Below, piece by piece: positions 28,188 through 36,819 of a stretch of DNA of 64,000 bases. Positions within the stretch are counted from its first letter, which is position 1; the number at the start of each line of letters is the position of its first letter. Where the stretch lies: the NCBI GenBank assembly GCA_020073165.1, contig JAIQFP010000022.1:16936-80935 (forward strand). The letters run 5' to 3'. Origin of the DNA: Terriglobia bacterium. GTDB lineage: Bacteria; Acidobacteriota; Terriglobia; Terriglobales; Acidobacteriaceae. Below the pieces are notes generated by a model. The model made no database searches and was not told the DNA's origin. It saw nothing but the letters and a program-made list of their open reading frames with translations. Made by a program: the position numbers and the translations under genes.

Positions 28188-28359
28188 TGCCCCAAAGCAG
28201 CTGTGGGCAGGGTTTTAGCTGGCGTTTGCAGTTGACAAGCGCCCTTGTTTCGGAGGAAACTCCGCTCAAATCGGCTCTAATGTGCTTGCTCCCCCACCGC
28301 CACAGGGAAGCGTCCTGTATGGCGGGCAAGCTCTGACATGTGATACCAGGGCTCCTCCC

Positions 28360-29733
28360 ATGGCTCATCAACCCATGTTGCGGCCCGATCCGCCTGAGCA
28401 TCGGCCCTCCGATCCCTCAGACCCTCTCGAACCCGAGATGGACGATCCGGACGCTGGGCTCTACCTGGCCCGCTTGGCCAGTACCCTGGCGGCGCATGGC
28501 GGAGGCGCGTCGTCCTCCGATCTTGCCCTCGACCTGGTGCTCAATGAAATCGTGGAGCAGGCGCGCCTGGCGACCACCGCCACCGGTGCGGCCATCGCTT
28601 TGCTTCGTGGCGAAGAGATGGTGTGCCGCGCCACCAGCGGGGCCAACTCTCCGGACCTGGGGGCACCGCTTGACATGCATTCCGGGCTCTCCGGGGCCTG
28701 CGTCCGAACCCGGGAAATGCAGCGCTGTGACGACGCCGAGACCGATCCCCGCGTTGACTCCGCCGTCTCGCGCACTCTGGAGGTCCGCTCCGTTCTGGTG
28801 CTGCCGGTGCTGGATGGAGAGGAGTTGCTGGGCGTCTTTGAGATCTTTTCCCCACGGGTGGGCGCCTTCAGCGAGCGTGATGTGCAGACCCTGCAAGCCC
28901 TCTCCCGACGGATTGTGCACAGCGTCCGTCGCGCAGCGGAGACACCAGTTCCAACACCCCCGGCTGCGGAGATTATTTCTGTATCAACCAGCGCCGGCGA
29001 ACGCGTCGTACCTCGTTCGCTGGATGCGATCCGGCGGATTGCGCTGCCAACGCAACCGCGTCGGCGCGATCGCTGGACCGACCTGCTGAACGCGGTTGTG
29101 ATTGCATTAGCCTTGCTGCTGGGATGGATGGTGGGCCGCGTCGGCTGGGAACAAGCCAAGGGGAGTCCGTCCCGCGTCAGTGCTCCCGCGCCCAAGCCGC
29201 AGACCACGCAGTCCACACCGCCATCGGCGCCCGCTCAGAACCAGGTCGCGCCTCAGCCCAGCGCGAAGAAGGGCGCGGTTCCGACCGCGCTCAAGACTGA
29301 GCTCAAACAAAGCGCCGGGACGGAGCCTCCCACAGATGGCTTAGTGGTGTACGAGAAAGGCAAAGTCATCTTTCGGATGACGCCTGCGCCAACCGCACCC
29401 CGGGCGCCGGACGGCGTCGCCGGTCACAGCGAAGAGGGAACTGACGCCACCCTGGTCTCGCTTCCCGCGGAAGTGGCCAACACCTACCTGGTGCAGCGTG
29501 TCGAACCGGTCTATCCGGAGGCGGCAAGGCAACAGCACCTTCAGGGTGCGGTGGTCCTCGATGCCGTGGTGGGGAAGGATGGCATCGTCCGCGAAGTGAG
29601 AGCGGTTAGTGGAGATTCCCAGCTCACCCCCGCAGCGGTGGAGGCGGTCCGGCAGTGGCGTTTCAAACCCTACTTGCTGAACGGCTCGCCTGTTGCCTTT
29701 CAGACGCAAATCACTCTGAACTTCGCACCTTAG
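28360..29733 (+). CDS. GAF-domain / TonB C-terminal fusion protein
   Basis: 457 aa from the ATG at 28360, although no strong ribosome site precedes it. Residues about 40-190 form a GAF domain (ALDLVLNEIVEQARLATTAT; then VLPVLDGEELLGVFEIFSPR). A single membrane span follows at about 250-270 (LLNAVVIALALLLGWMVG). A Pro/Ala/Gln-rich periplasmic linker leads to a TonB_C domain (VEPVYPEAARQQHLQGAVVL; VRQWRFKPYLLNG). The layout places a ligand- or redox-sensing GAF in the cytosol and a TonB-like end in the periplasm. This suggests a sensor-gated energy transducer or a signal protein. Confidence 0.75.
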   Translation: MAHQPMLRPDPPEHRPSDPSDPLEPEMDDPDAGLYLARLASTLAAHGGGASSSDLALDLVLNEIVEQARLATTATGAAIALLRGEEMVCRATSGANSPDLGAPLDMHSGLSGACVRTREMQRCDDAETDPRVDSAVSRTLEVRSVLVLPVLDGEELLGVFEIFSPRVGAFSERDVQTLQALSRRIVHSVRRAAETPVPTPPAAEIISVSTSAGERVVPRSLDAIRRIALPTQPRRRDRWTDLLNAVVIALALLLGWMVGRVGWEQAKGSPSRVSAPAPKPQTTQSTPPSAPAQNQVAPQPSAKKGAVPTALKTELKQSAGTEPPTDGLVVYEKGKVIFRMTPAPTAPRAPDGVAGHSEEGTDATLVSLPAEVANTYLVQRVEPVYPEAARQQHLQGAVVLDAVVGKDGIVREVRAVSGDSQLTPAAVEAVRQWRFKPYLLNGSPVAFQTQITLNFAP

Positions 29734-29889
29734 GTCTGAGCCGGGGAGAAGCACGCTTTCTCCACCCATGTCCTTTTCGCCCGTAGCCTCATAAAAAATT
29801 TTTTATGCCGGAAATCCGCGTCCAAAGCTGCTCCCACTGATCTAATCAGCCTCAGGATCATTTTGCATCCCGCGGAAGGAGTCCGCCGC
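29734..29889. promoter_or_regulatory. Spacer with 18-base AT palindrome
   Basis: 29790-29807 is a perfect palindrome: CAT, six A, six T, ATG. It is an isolated AT block in GC-rich DNA, 83 bases before the DMT transporter start. It could be an operator or a weak terminator for the gene ending at 29733. GAAGGAG lies nine bases before the ATG at 29890. Confidence 0.4.
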
Positions 29890-30843
29890 ATGGAAACGAC
29901 CTCGAGGCCGCCCGCCTGGCAGGTGCTGCTCGCCTTCGCGATCATCTATTTTGTCTGGGGCTCCACCTTTCTGGCGATCCGCGTAGGCGTGCGCGAGGTG
30001 CCGCCGTTTCTTCTTGCGGGCATGCGCTTCCTGGTTGCCGGAGTTGCCCTGTTCGGCTGGATGCGAGCCAAAGGAACTCCGTCACCCAATCTTCGCCAGT
30101 GGGGCGCGGTGTCGTTGCTCGCCGTCCTGATCTTTGTCCTCGACTACGGCCTGCTGTTCTGGGCCGAGAAGCGCGTACCCTCGGGCATAGCTGCCGTCAT
30201 GATGGCCACCATCCCCGTGTTCATGACCACGTCGGAGATCCTCATCCTCCGCACACAGCGCCTGAGCGCCCGGCTGGCAATCGCTCTCCTCGTAGGCATC
30301 GGCGGCGTGGCGGTGCTCGTCAGCCGCACGCTCACCTTCGGAGAAGCTCCGATTGACACCGCCGGCGCCGGCGCCCTGATTGTGGCCGCCATCAGTTGGT
30401 CGGTGGCGTCGGCGCTTACCCGCAAATTACCGCTGCCCGCCGCAAAAGCCATGAGTTCCGGAGCCCAGATGCTTGCCGGAGGAGTATTGCTCACTTTGAC
30501 CGCGGCGTTTCTCGGGGAATTCCGAGGCTTCCACGTCCAAGCGGTCTCCCGCGGAGCCTGGCTCGCTCTGGCTTATCTGATTGTGGCGGGGTCCATCGTC
30601 GCCTTCACGGCGTATGTCTGGCTCATCCATCACGAATCGCCTACCCGGGTGGGTACTTATGCTTACGTAAATCCGGTAGTCGCGGTTGTACTAGGGTATT
30701 TCCTTGGAGGAGAAGCAATTGGCCCGCGCACTGTTGTCGGAACGGCACTTGTGCTGGTCAGCGTGGTGGTGATCACTACCACACCGGCCAGGACACGCGA
30801 GACCCCGACCTGGCGTGGCGAACCGCAGGAGGTCGAGCCGTAA
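29890..30843 (+). CDS. DMT-superfamily (EamA) transporter
   Basis: 317 aa with ten predicted spans in two EamA repeats. The first starts LLAFAIIYFVWGSTFLAIRV and the second AISWSVASALTRKLP. Closing phrase RVGTYAYVNPVVAVVLGYFL is characteristic of EamA exporters. The start at 29890 is supported by GAAGGAG nine bases upstream. Probably exports an amino acid or metabolite; the substrate is not readable. Confidence 0.88.
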   Translation: METTSRPPAWQVLLAFAIIYFVWGSTFLAIRVGVREVPPFLLAGMRFLVAGVALFGWMRAKGTPSPNLRQWGAVSLLAVLIFVLDYGLLFWAEKRVPSGIAAVMMATIPVFMTTSEILILRTQRLSARLAIALLVGIGGVAVLVSRTLTFGEAPIDTAGAGALIVAAISWSVASALTRKLPLPAAKAMSSGAQMLAGGVLLTLTAAFLGEFRGFHVQAVSRGAWLALAYLIVAGSIVAFTAYVWLIHHESPTRVGTYAYVNPVVAVVLGYFLGGEAIGPRTVVGTALVLVSVVVITTTPARTRETPTWRGEPQEVEP

Positions 30844-30860
30844 AACCAACCCAGTATAGG

Positions 30861-31586
30861 CTACGATTGCGATGGCAGGTTGTGAACGATGGATTTCATT
30901 GCCCCAGATCCCCACACCTGGCCGCGTTGGAGCGCAAATAGCGCCAGTTCCACCCGGGTGGAGACTCCCAGTTTTTCAAATACCCGGAACAGATAATTCT
31001 TGATGGTGTGTTCGCTCAAGTCCAGCCGCTGCGAAATTTGGCGGTTGCTCAGCCCTTCGGCGACCAGCCGCGCAATCTCCAGTTCGCGCTTGCTCAAGGG
31101 CCGCGACCCGGCCAGGTTACGGGGCTCAATCGTTCCCGGCTGCACCAGCGCGTCCAGCACGAAGTCCAATTCCGCCGAACTCGCCCACACTTGCCCCTCG
31201 TAAACGCACTGGATGCACTTGCACAAGGTCTGGAACGAATCCGACCGGCAGAAGACGCCGCTGGCGCCACAGCGAAATGCTTCCACCACCGCGTTGCGGT
31301 CGAGCGCATCCAGCAACACGATAGTGCTGGCCGCGGGCCGCAGCGCTCGCACCTCGCGCACCAGGCGAATGCCGCCAACGGGATTGTCCGGGAAGCTGGT
31401 GCTGATTAACAACACCTGGAAGGAAGCGCTCTCCAGCGCCGACAAGACTTCTCTGGGAGTGACCGCCGGCACCGCGTAGTAACGCTTACTGCGCTGTAAC
31501 GCGTCCGCCAGCAGGCGGCAACTCATCGCAGCTGCATCTGCGACCAGGACGCGAATCCTGGGATCGGAATTGGGGAGCGAAGCCAA
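30861..31586 (-). CDS. NarL-like regulator with degenerate receiver, LuxR HTH
   Basis: 241 aa. An N-terminal receiver-like domain (IRVLVADAAAMSCRLLADAL) lacks the phospho-acceptor Asp: the strand that should end in Asp reads VLLISTSFPD. The usual Lys motif is also changed (GVFCRSDSF). The C-terminal GerE-type HTH is complete (LSKRELEIARLVAEGLSNRQ; LSEHTIKNYLFRVFEKLGV). So it probably does not respond to phosphorylation. The start is TTG with a weak ribosome site. A close paralogue lies at 34158-34976; the two flank an ATPase/kinase pair of exopolysaccharide type. Confidence 0.8.
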   Translation of the reverse strand: MASLPNSDPRIRVLVADAAAMSCRLLADALQRSKRYYAVPAVTPREVLSALESASFQVLLISTSFPDNPVGGIRLVREVRALRPAASTIVLLDALDRNAVVEAFRCGASGVFCRSDSFQTLCKCIQCVYEGQVWASSAELDFVLDALVQPGTIEPRNLAGSRPLSKRELEIARLVAEGLSNRQISQRLDLSEHTIKNYLFRVFEKLGVSTRVELALFALQRGQVWGSGAMKSIVHNLPSQS

Positions 31587-32033
31587 CGCTTAGACCAACC
31601 GCGAACGGGTAACGAGCGGCGGAATTCTACGTTGAATACCTCGCAGCCACAAGGAGTCCTAAGCCCCCTCTTATCGGACGCTTGTGCCTCCAGCCGGGGA
31701 TTGGCGACAACAGTGCCCAAGAGCTTTAATTTTCAATGTGTTGGCCTGTTCCTGCTGCACACGTTGCGGCAAAACATGGCCAGCAAAACAGAGACTTTAG
31801 TCTCCCCCACTTTATACTCTTGCCGGGGTATACTTTGTCGGGCAGAGTTGTAGGCAGGTCGGTATCTTCGATCAACCCCCGCGGAGAACCCCTTGTATCA
31901 ACAGCTACTTTGCTGAATTAATCTATTCTTCATTGCAGGTTTTCCGAAGTTCGACGGGAATTGCTCCTCCTCCCATAAATGCGGGCACTGGTTTCGCACG
32001 GGCCCGCTACGGCACCATCGCTGGAGACCAGGG
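31587..32033. promoter_or_regulatory. Divergent regulatory region with ACTTTAGT palindrome
   Basis: 447 bases between the divergent NarL-like gene and the ExeA-like gene, AT-rich for this genome. At 31791-31804 lies the perfect palindrome GAGACT-TT-AGTCTC. A TATACT box occurs near 31829-31834. GGAG precedes the ATG at 32034. The ACTTTAGT core recurs at 35213-35220 upstream of the paralogous regulator. Confidence 0.45.
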
Positions 32034-33095
32034 ATGTACTTGAAGTTTTTTGGACTGCGGGAAGAGCCATTCGGCGTGACGCCGGATCCGCGCTTCCTCT
32101 ATCTAGGGGCCGCCCATCGCGAGGCGATTGCTTCCCTCTACTACGGCATCGAGGCCGGCCGCGGATTCCTGGGCCTGATCGCCAAGCCCGGCATGGGCAA
32201 GACCACGATCCTGTTTCATCTGCTGGAAAAATTCCGCAGTTCCGCGCGCACTGCGTTTCTGTTTCAGACGCAGTGCACCTCGCGCGAGTTCATGCGCTTC
32301 CTGCTGGCTGAGTTGGGATACAACGACGACGGTCAGGATTTCGTGCGCATGCACGAAGAGTTCAACAAGCGTTTGCTGCAGGAGGCACGCGCCGGCAATC
32401 GTTTTATCGTAGTGATTGACGAAGCCCAGAACCTGGAGCCCTCGGTGCTGGAGACGGTGCGCCTGCTCTCCGATTTCGAGACCCCCCGCGCCAAGCTGCT
32501 GACGATTATTCTGGCGGGACAGCCCGAACTGGCCAGCAAACTCGCCAGCCCGGGCCTGGCCCAGCTGCGCCAGCGGGTCTCCATCGTCAATCGCCTGGAG
32601 CCCCTGCCCTCCTGGGAGATTAAGAACTACGTCGAGCACCGCCTGCAGGTTGTCGGCTATCAGGGCGACCCGCTGTTTACCCCGGAAGCGCTGGCAGAAA
32701 TCGCCCGTTTCACCGAAGGCATTCCCAGAAACGTCAACAATTTCTGTTTCAACGCTCTATCGCTGGCCTGCGCTTTGCGGCAAAAAACCGTGGATCTACC
32801 CATTGTGCAGGAGGTGATTGCGGACTTGGACATCAGTAAGCACGTTCCCGAGGTGTCGTCCGACGCGCCTGTTGCCCAGGTGCCCGTGCCCACCGCCAAC
32901 GTGCCGCTGCCGCGCCGCGAGGAGGTTCCCCTGACGGCTTCTCGGGCTCCCGGCGGGAACGGAGCGTCTTTGACTCCGGCTGAAGCCAGGGCCTACATGC
33001 AGCAGTTGGCCGCGAAACTGAAAAGCTGGCAGGGGGCTCTGGATCGCACTACCAAGCCACATGAGGTGCGGACCGGCAGACACTCCTCGGATTAG
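32034..33095 (+). CDS. ExeA-like AAA ATPase (exopolysaccharide/XrtA-associated type)
   Basis: 353 aa. N-terminal FFGLREEPFGVTPDPRFLYL is the signature of the ExeA/GspA-like ATPases found in secretion and PEP-CTERM exopolysaccharide loci. Walker A AKPGMGKTTILF is near residue 48 and Walker B RFIVVIDEAQ near 122. The arginine-finger region is LRQRVSIVNRLEP. Residues after about 270 are a low-complexity linker and a short helix. GGAG lies seven bases upstream. Probably cytoplasmic or membrane-associated. It is followed by a CpsD-like protein. Confidence 0.85.
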   Translation: MYLKFFGLREEPFGVTPDPRFLYLGAAHREAIASLYYGIEAGRGFLGLIAKPGMGKTTILFHLLEKFRSSARTAFLFQTQCTSREFMRFLLAELGYNDDGQDFVRMHEEFNKRLLQEARAGNRFIVVIDEAQNLEPSVLETVRLLSDFETPRAKLLTIILAGQPELASKLASPGLAQLRQRVSIVNRLEPLPSWEIKNYVEHRLQVVGYQGDPLFTPEALAEIARFTEGIPRNVNNFCFNALSLACALRQKTVDLPIVQEVIADLDISKHVPEVSSDAPVAQVPVPTANVPLPRREEVPLTASRAPGGNGASLTPAEARAYMQQLAAKLKSWQGALDRTTKPHEVRTGRHSSD

Positions 33096-33179
33096 ATGTG
33101 GCATGACCGGCACCAGCGAGTGTCATCGCTCGGGTCAGTTCCGCCGCCTGGGATCAAGAAACGCTAAAGGACCCCCGTT

Positions 33180-33968
33180 ATGAGCAGAAACTTCGAACTG
33201 TTACAGAAGCTTGGCAAGGAACAGGATCTGCTGTCTCCGACTCCCGCCGACGGCAACCAAAAGGAGTCCTCTCCAACTCCGGTGCCGACTGTCGTAGTCC
33301 CCAGCGCCACGTCTGCCGGGAGTCCGTCGGCGACCCTCGCCGCCGGCAGCCTGGAGCAGGTCAACGCCCTGGCCCAGCAACTGTTCATCATTCCGGCTGC
33401 CGATGCGCCGCGCACCGTGGTCTTCGCCAGCACCGAGCCGGGCACGGGTTGCACCTGGGTCTGCGCCCACCTGGCGGAAGTCCTGGCCAGCCGTGTCGCT
33501 GGCTCCGTCTGCCTGGTGGACGGCAATCTGCGTGACCCCGGTTTGCATCAGCACTTCGGCGTCGAAAATGCCGGCGGTCTGTCGGACGCGTTGCTGCGCC
33601 TCGATCCAATTCGCACCTTTGCCCGTTCCGTGGCCCTGCCCAACCTCTGGCTGATCAGCGCGGGCCCGGGGGGAGAGAGCGTGCAGGCGCTGTTGACCTC
33701 TGACCGCATGCGCTTGCGCCTCACCGAACTGCGCGCCGAGTTTGACTTCGTGTTGGTGGACTCTTCCGCCCTGAGCGTTGCTAATGACGCCATTGCCCTC
33801 GGCAGCATGAGCGACGGCGTGGTCATGGTGCTGAAGGCGAACGCCTCCCGCCGCCAGGTTGCGCGCCAGGCCATCGACGACTTACAGGGTGGCAAAGCCA
33901 AAGTTCTGGGAGCCGTTCTCAACCAGCGCACCTTCCCCATCCCGGATGCGCTGTACAAGAAGCTCTAG
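33180..33968 (+). CDS. CpsD/CapB-like protein with degenerate P-loop
   Basis: 262 aa resembling bacterial tyrosine kinases (BY-kinases) of exopolysaccharide loci. Walker A reads TEPGTGCTW, so the invariant P-loop Lys is replaced by Cys. Walker A-prime (VCLVDGNLRDPGLHQHFG) and Walker B (FDFVLVDSS) are recognisable but altered, and no C-terminal Tyr cluster is present. The first ~65 residues are a disordered linker. Most likely a pseudo-kinase or scaffold for the ATPase or a chain-length regulator. AAGGA lies eight bases upstream of the ATG. Confidence 0.7.
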   Translation: MSRNFELLQKLGKEQDLLSPTPADGNQKESSPTPVPTVVVPSATSAGSPSATLAAGSLEQVNALAQQLFIIPAADAPRTVVFASTEPGTGCTWVCAHLAEVLASRVAGSVCLVDGNLRDPGLHQHFGVENAGGLSDALLRLDPIRTFARSVALPNLWLISAGPGGESVQALLTSDRMRLRLTELRAEFDFVLVDSSALSVANDAIALGSMSDGVVMVLKANASRRQVARQAIDDLQGGKAKVLGAVLNQRTFPIPDALYKKL

Positions 33969-34057
33969 AAGAAGCATCGACATGACATCGAAGGATGTTT
34001 CCACCAACAAGACTTCGATGAGCTGCTGACAAACATCTCTTCTTGATTCTTAGGTAT

Positions 34058-34086
34058 TGCGCCGGGATCCTTCCGGCGCATTTTTG
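34058..34086 (+). terminator. Rho-independent terminator of the ATPase/kinase-like unit
   Basis: Perfect 8-bp stem TGCGCCGG (34058-34065) with CCGGCGCA (34073-34080), a seven-base loop, followed by five T (34081-34085). About 90 bases past the CpsD-like gene. Confidence 0.88.
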
Positions 34087-34157
34087 TATCTCCACAATTC
34101 TCAATTGGTGTAATCGCCTTCCATGAGAAGGCCGGCTGGAAAAGAATCGTTGCTGTC

Positions 34158-34976
34158 TTACGGCCGTGTTCGCGGCGGAATCTGCTGTCCCGAGGCCAAC
34201 GGCATCCCCGGTATCGTCGCCGGCGGCCCAACCACCTTAGCGACTCCTCCCAAAGGCAGTCTCCGGGTGTCATTCACTGCGGTGTCCGTCACCGCGCTGC
34301 CCAGACTGTAGGCGTAAAGCACGACTTCTACGCGCTTGGAGACGCCCAGCTTGTCGAAGATGCGGAACAGATAATTTTTCACCGTGTGCTCGGTGAGCCC
34401 CAGCCGCTGCGCGATTTCACGGTTGGACAATCCTTCAGCCACGCAGCGCACCACTTCCTGTTCCCGCCGCGAAAGCAACGCTGCGCCCCGCGCGTCAATC
34501 ATCCGCAGCGGCAGCGCCTCTCCCAGGGCTTCCAGCAGGTAGCGCAACTCTTTGCTGTTGGCCCAGACCTGGCCTTGCTCCACGCAGTGGATGCACTTGG
34601 CCAGCGACTTCAGCGACTCGCTGCGGCAGAACACGCCGCGCGCCCCCGCCCGGAAGGCTTCCACCACCTGGCCGCGCTCGGAAGCGTCGAGCAGCATGAC
34701 CACCCGGGTTTCCGCGCGCACGGCATGCAGCTCGCGGACTACGTCAAACCCCATGCGTGGGTTGTCATCCAGCTCCGCGCTGATCACCACCACCGACGGC
34801 TTGTCCTTCAACACGGCCGCCACGATAGCTTTCCCGTCTGAAACGGGAGCCAGCACCTGAAAGCGCTTGTCGCGCTCCAGGGCAGCGGCCAGCAGTTGGC
34901 TGTTCATGCGCGTGCTGTCAGCGGCCAGCACTCGGATCAGCTGAGTAGTTTCAGGCAGAGAGATCGCGTGAGCCAT
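34158..34976 (-). CDS. NarL-like regulator with degenerate receiver, paralogue
   Basis: 272 aa, clearly paralogous to the protein at 30861-31586 (shared EAFRAGARGVFCRSES versus EAFRCGASGVFCRSDS; shared KNYLFRIFDKLGVS). The phospho-acceptor Asp is again missing (VVVISAELDD), so both proteins have pseudo-receivers. The C-terminal LuxR HTH is intact (LSRREQEVVRCVAEGLSNRE). It has a ~50-residue C-terminal tail not seen in the paralogue. It converges with the terminator of the kinase-like gene. Confidence 0.8.
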   Translation of the reverse strand: MAHAISLPETTQLIRVLAADSTRMNSQLLAAALERDKRFQVLAPVSDGKAIVAAVLKDKPSVVVISAELDDNPRMGFDVVRELHAVRAETRVVMLLDASERGQVVEAFRAGARGVFCRSESLKSLAKCIHCVEQGQVWANSKELRYLLEALGEALPLRMIDARGAALLSRREQEVVRCVAEGLSNREIAQRLGLTEHTVKNYLFRIFDKLGVSKRVEVVLYAYSLGSAVTDTAVNDTRRLPLGGVAKVVGPPATIPGMPLASGQQIPPRTRP

Positions 34977-35600
34977 AGGGTCCCGAATAAAAGCGGGCAG
35001 AGCTTTGCGGGCGCTCTGTCGCGCTGGATTGTTCCTTCTAACCGGGGAAACTGGTCAACTGACACCAGGCTTGGTTACTGGTAGCTTGCTTGAGACGAAG
35101 CGCTTGGGCGGGGAAACGGCCTGCAGGTCTTCGAACAGGCACACCCAATTCGCCGCCACCCCTGGCGGCTGTTCTCCGGGACTTTAGACCCACATCCGGG
35201 GGGTGTAAATGGCACTTTAGTGCCAGAAGGCGAACGGCTCCGCCCCTAAAGGCGGCGTCTGGCAGGGGTTCTGGGGTTGTCGAGGCCCGCTCAGTGGTGA
35301 GGGTGGCCCTCCGAGTCTCTCGCTCTTTTTAGAGACATGGCGCCGGGTAGAGCGGATAACCCAGGTCCGACCCAACCCTGTTGGATCATGTCAAGAGACT
35401 GGGCATACCCTTTCAGCCCATTGTCCGGGAGCCCACTCGCACCCGGGACGTAGCCCACCCAATCAAGGCCCGCTAACCATTTCTCCTCCGACTCCGTCTA
35501 ACGCCATCAACAAGCGACCCAAGATACGTTGTCTCCTGCACCTCGGGAGACGGACGCTTCCCGCGGCCACCGGCGCCCATCGTACCGGAAGGAGAGCTCG
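34977..35600. promoter_or_regulatory. Long intergenic region with palindromes
   Basis: 624 bases between divergent genes and no supported ORF. GGG-ACTTTAG-ACCC lies at 35178-35191. The perfect inverted repeat TGGCACT-TT-AGTGCCA lies at 35210-35225. The two centres are 33 bases apart (three helical turns) and sit about 205-250 bases upstream of the regulator start, as in its paralogue. GTCTCT/AGAGAC arms around 35315-35335 form another hairpin. GGAAGGAG precedes the GTG at 35601. Confidence 0.4.
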
Positions 35601-36749
35601 GTGAAATACGCACTTACAGCTGTCGTGGTCCTGATGTTGTCGGTGACGGTTTTCAGCCAGGAATCGTCGGAGTTGTCCACGCCTCCCAACGGAGACAACG
35701 AAAGGGCGGAAGTCTCCCAGTGGATCGGGCCGGTAAATATTTCGATCGAGTACCACAGCCCGCACGTGCACAATCCGGCGACCAACGATCGCACCGGACA
35801 CATCTGGGGCGAGCTGGTGCACTACGGCTTCTTTGACGAGGGCTTCGGGCCGACCAAGGGCGCGCCGTGGCGTGCCGGGGCCAACGAGAGCACCTCCATC
35901 ACCTTTTCCCACGACGTGAAGGTTGAAGGCAAAGACCTGAAAGCCGGCACCTACGCGCTCTTCCTGGATGTGGAGCCAAGCGGGCCTTGGTACTGGATCT
36001 TCTCCAATCACGTGGGTTGGGGCAGCTTCCAGTATGACCCCAAGGACGACGTGCTGCGCGTGCCGGTCACGGCGCAGGACGCGCCCTTCACCGAGTTCCT
36101 GACCTACGGATTCGACGAGCGCCGGCCGGACTCCGCTGTCGCGTTCCTGCAGTGGGAGAAAAAGTGGATTCCGTTCAAGATCGAGGTTGCCAACGTAAAC
36201 GAGCTGTACGTCGCGAGGATGCGCCAGGAGCTTCAGTCGTGGGCTGGGTTCCGGTATGAGGATTGGCAGACGGCCGCGCAATTCTGTGCCGACAACAAGA
36301 TCAATCTGGAGGAAGCGCTGACCTGGGCGGACAAGGCCATCAATGCGCCGTTCCGGGGAGCGACCGTCGGGCACGAAGACTTCACCACCCTGCAGACCAA
36401 GGCCGCCGTGCTCGAGGCCATGGGGCGCCAAGCCGACGCGGACGCGGTCATGCAGAGGGCATTGCATTTGCCCGGCACCGACGCGGTATATGTCTACGCC
36501 TATGGTGTGCGGCTACTGCGCGGCGGCAAGAATGACCAGGCGATGGAAGTCTTCACCTTTAACCAGCAGCAACATCCCCAAGAAAGATTCTGGACCTACC
36601 TGGGACTGGCTCGCGGCTACACCGCTCTCGGCAACAAGAAAAATGCCATCGCCAACTGGGAGATCGTTCTCCGCAATGTCCCCCCCAACATGATAAGCAG
36701 AACGGCGGGTTTTGAAGCGGCGTTGAAAAAGCTTAAAGAGAGCAGCTAA
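35601..36749 (+). CDS. DUF2911 protein with TPR-like C-terminus
   Basis: 382 aa from GTG 35601, preceded by GGAAGGAG at six-base spacing; the signal peptide is YALTAVVVLMLSVTVFSQ. The DUF2911 domain covers about residues 30-190 (VNISIEYHSPHVHNP, APWRAGANESTSITF, AGTYALFLDVE). A helical TPR-like region follows (GLARGYTALGNKKNAIANWE). Exported, periplasmic or outer-membrane associated. No biochemical role is established for DUF2911 that I can name. Confidence 0.82.
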   Translation: MKYALTAVVVLMLSVTVFSQESSELSTPPNGDNERAEVSQWIGPVNISIEYHSPHVHNPATNDRTGHIWGELVHYGFFDEGFGPTKGAPWRAGANESTSITFSHDVKVEGKDLKAGTYALFLDVEPSGPWYWIFSNHVGWGSFQYDPKDDVLRVPVTAQDAPFTEFLTYGFDERRPDSAVAFLQWEKKWIPFKIEVANVNELYVARMRQELQSWAGFRYEDWQTAAQFCADNKINLEEALTWADKAINAPFRGATVGHEDFTTLQTKAAVLEAMGRQADADAVMQRALHLPGTDAVYVYAYGVRLLRGGKNDQAMEVFTFNQQQHPQERFWTYLGLARGYTALGNKKNAIANWEIVLRNVPPNMISRTAGFEAALKKLKESS

Positions 36750-36819
36750 CGGGTGCCGGGGGCGCCGCTTGCCTCTCCGCCAAACCGCGGGTGCCCCCTC
36801 GCTTCGCGGGTTTGCCAGG

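Noticed and set aside
35210..35225. Sigma-54 promoter (TGGCAC with downstream TGC)
   Set aside because: The spacing and the -12 element do not fit TTGC well and the site is a perfect palindrome, so an operator is the simpler reading.
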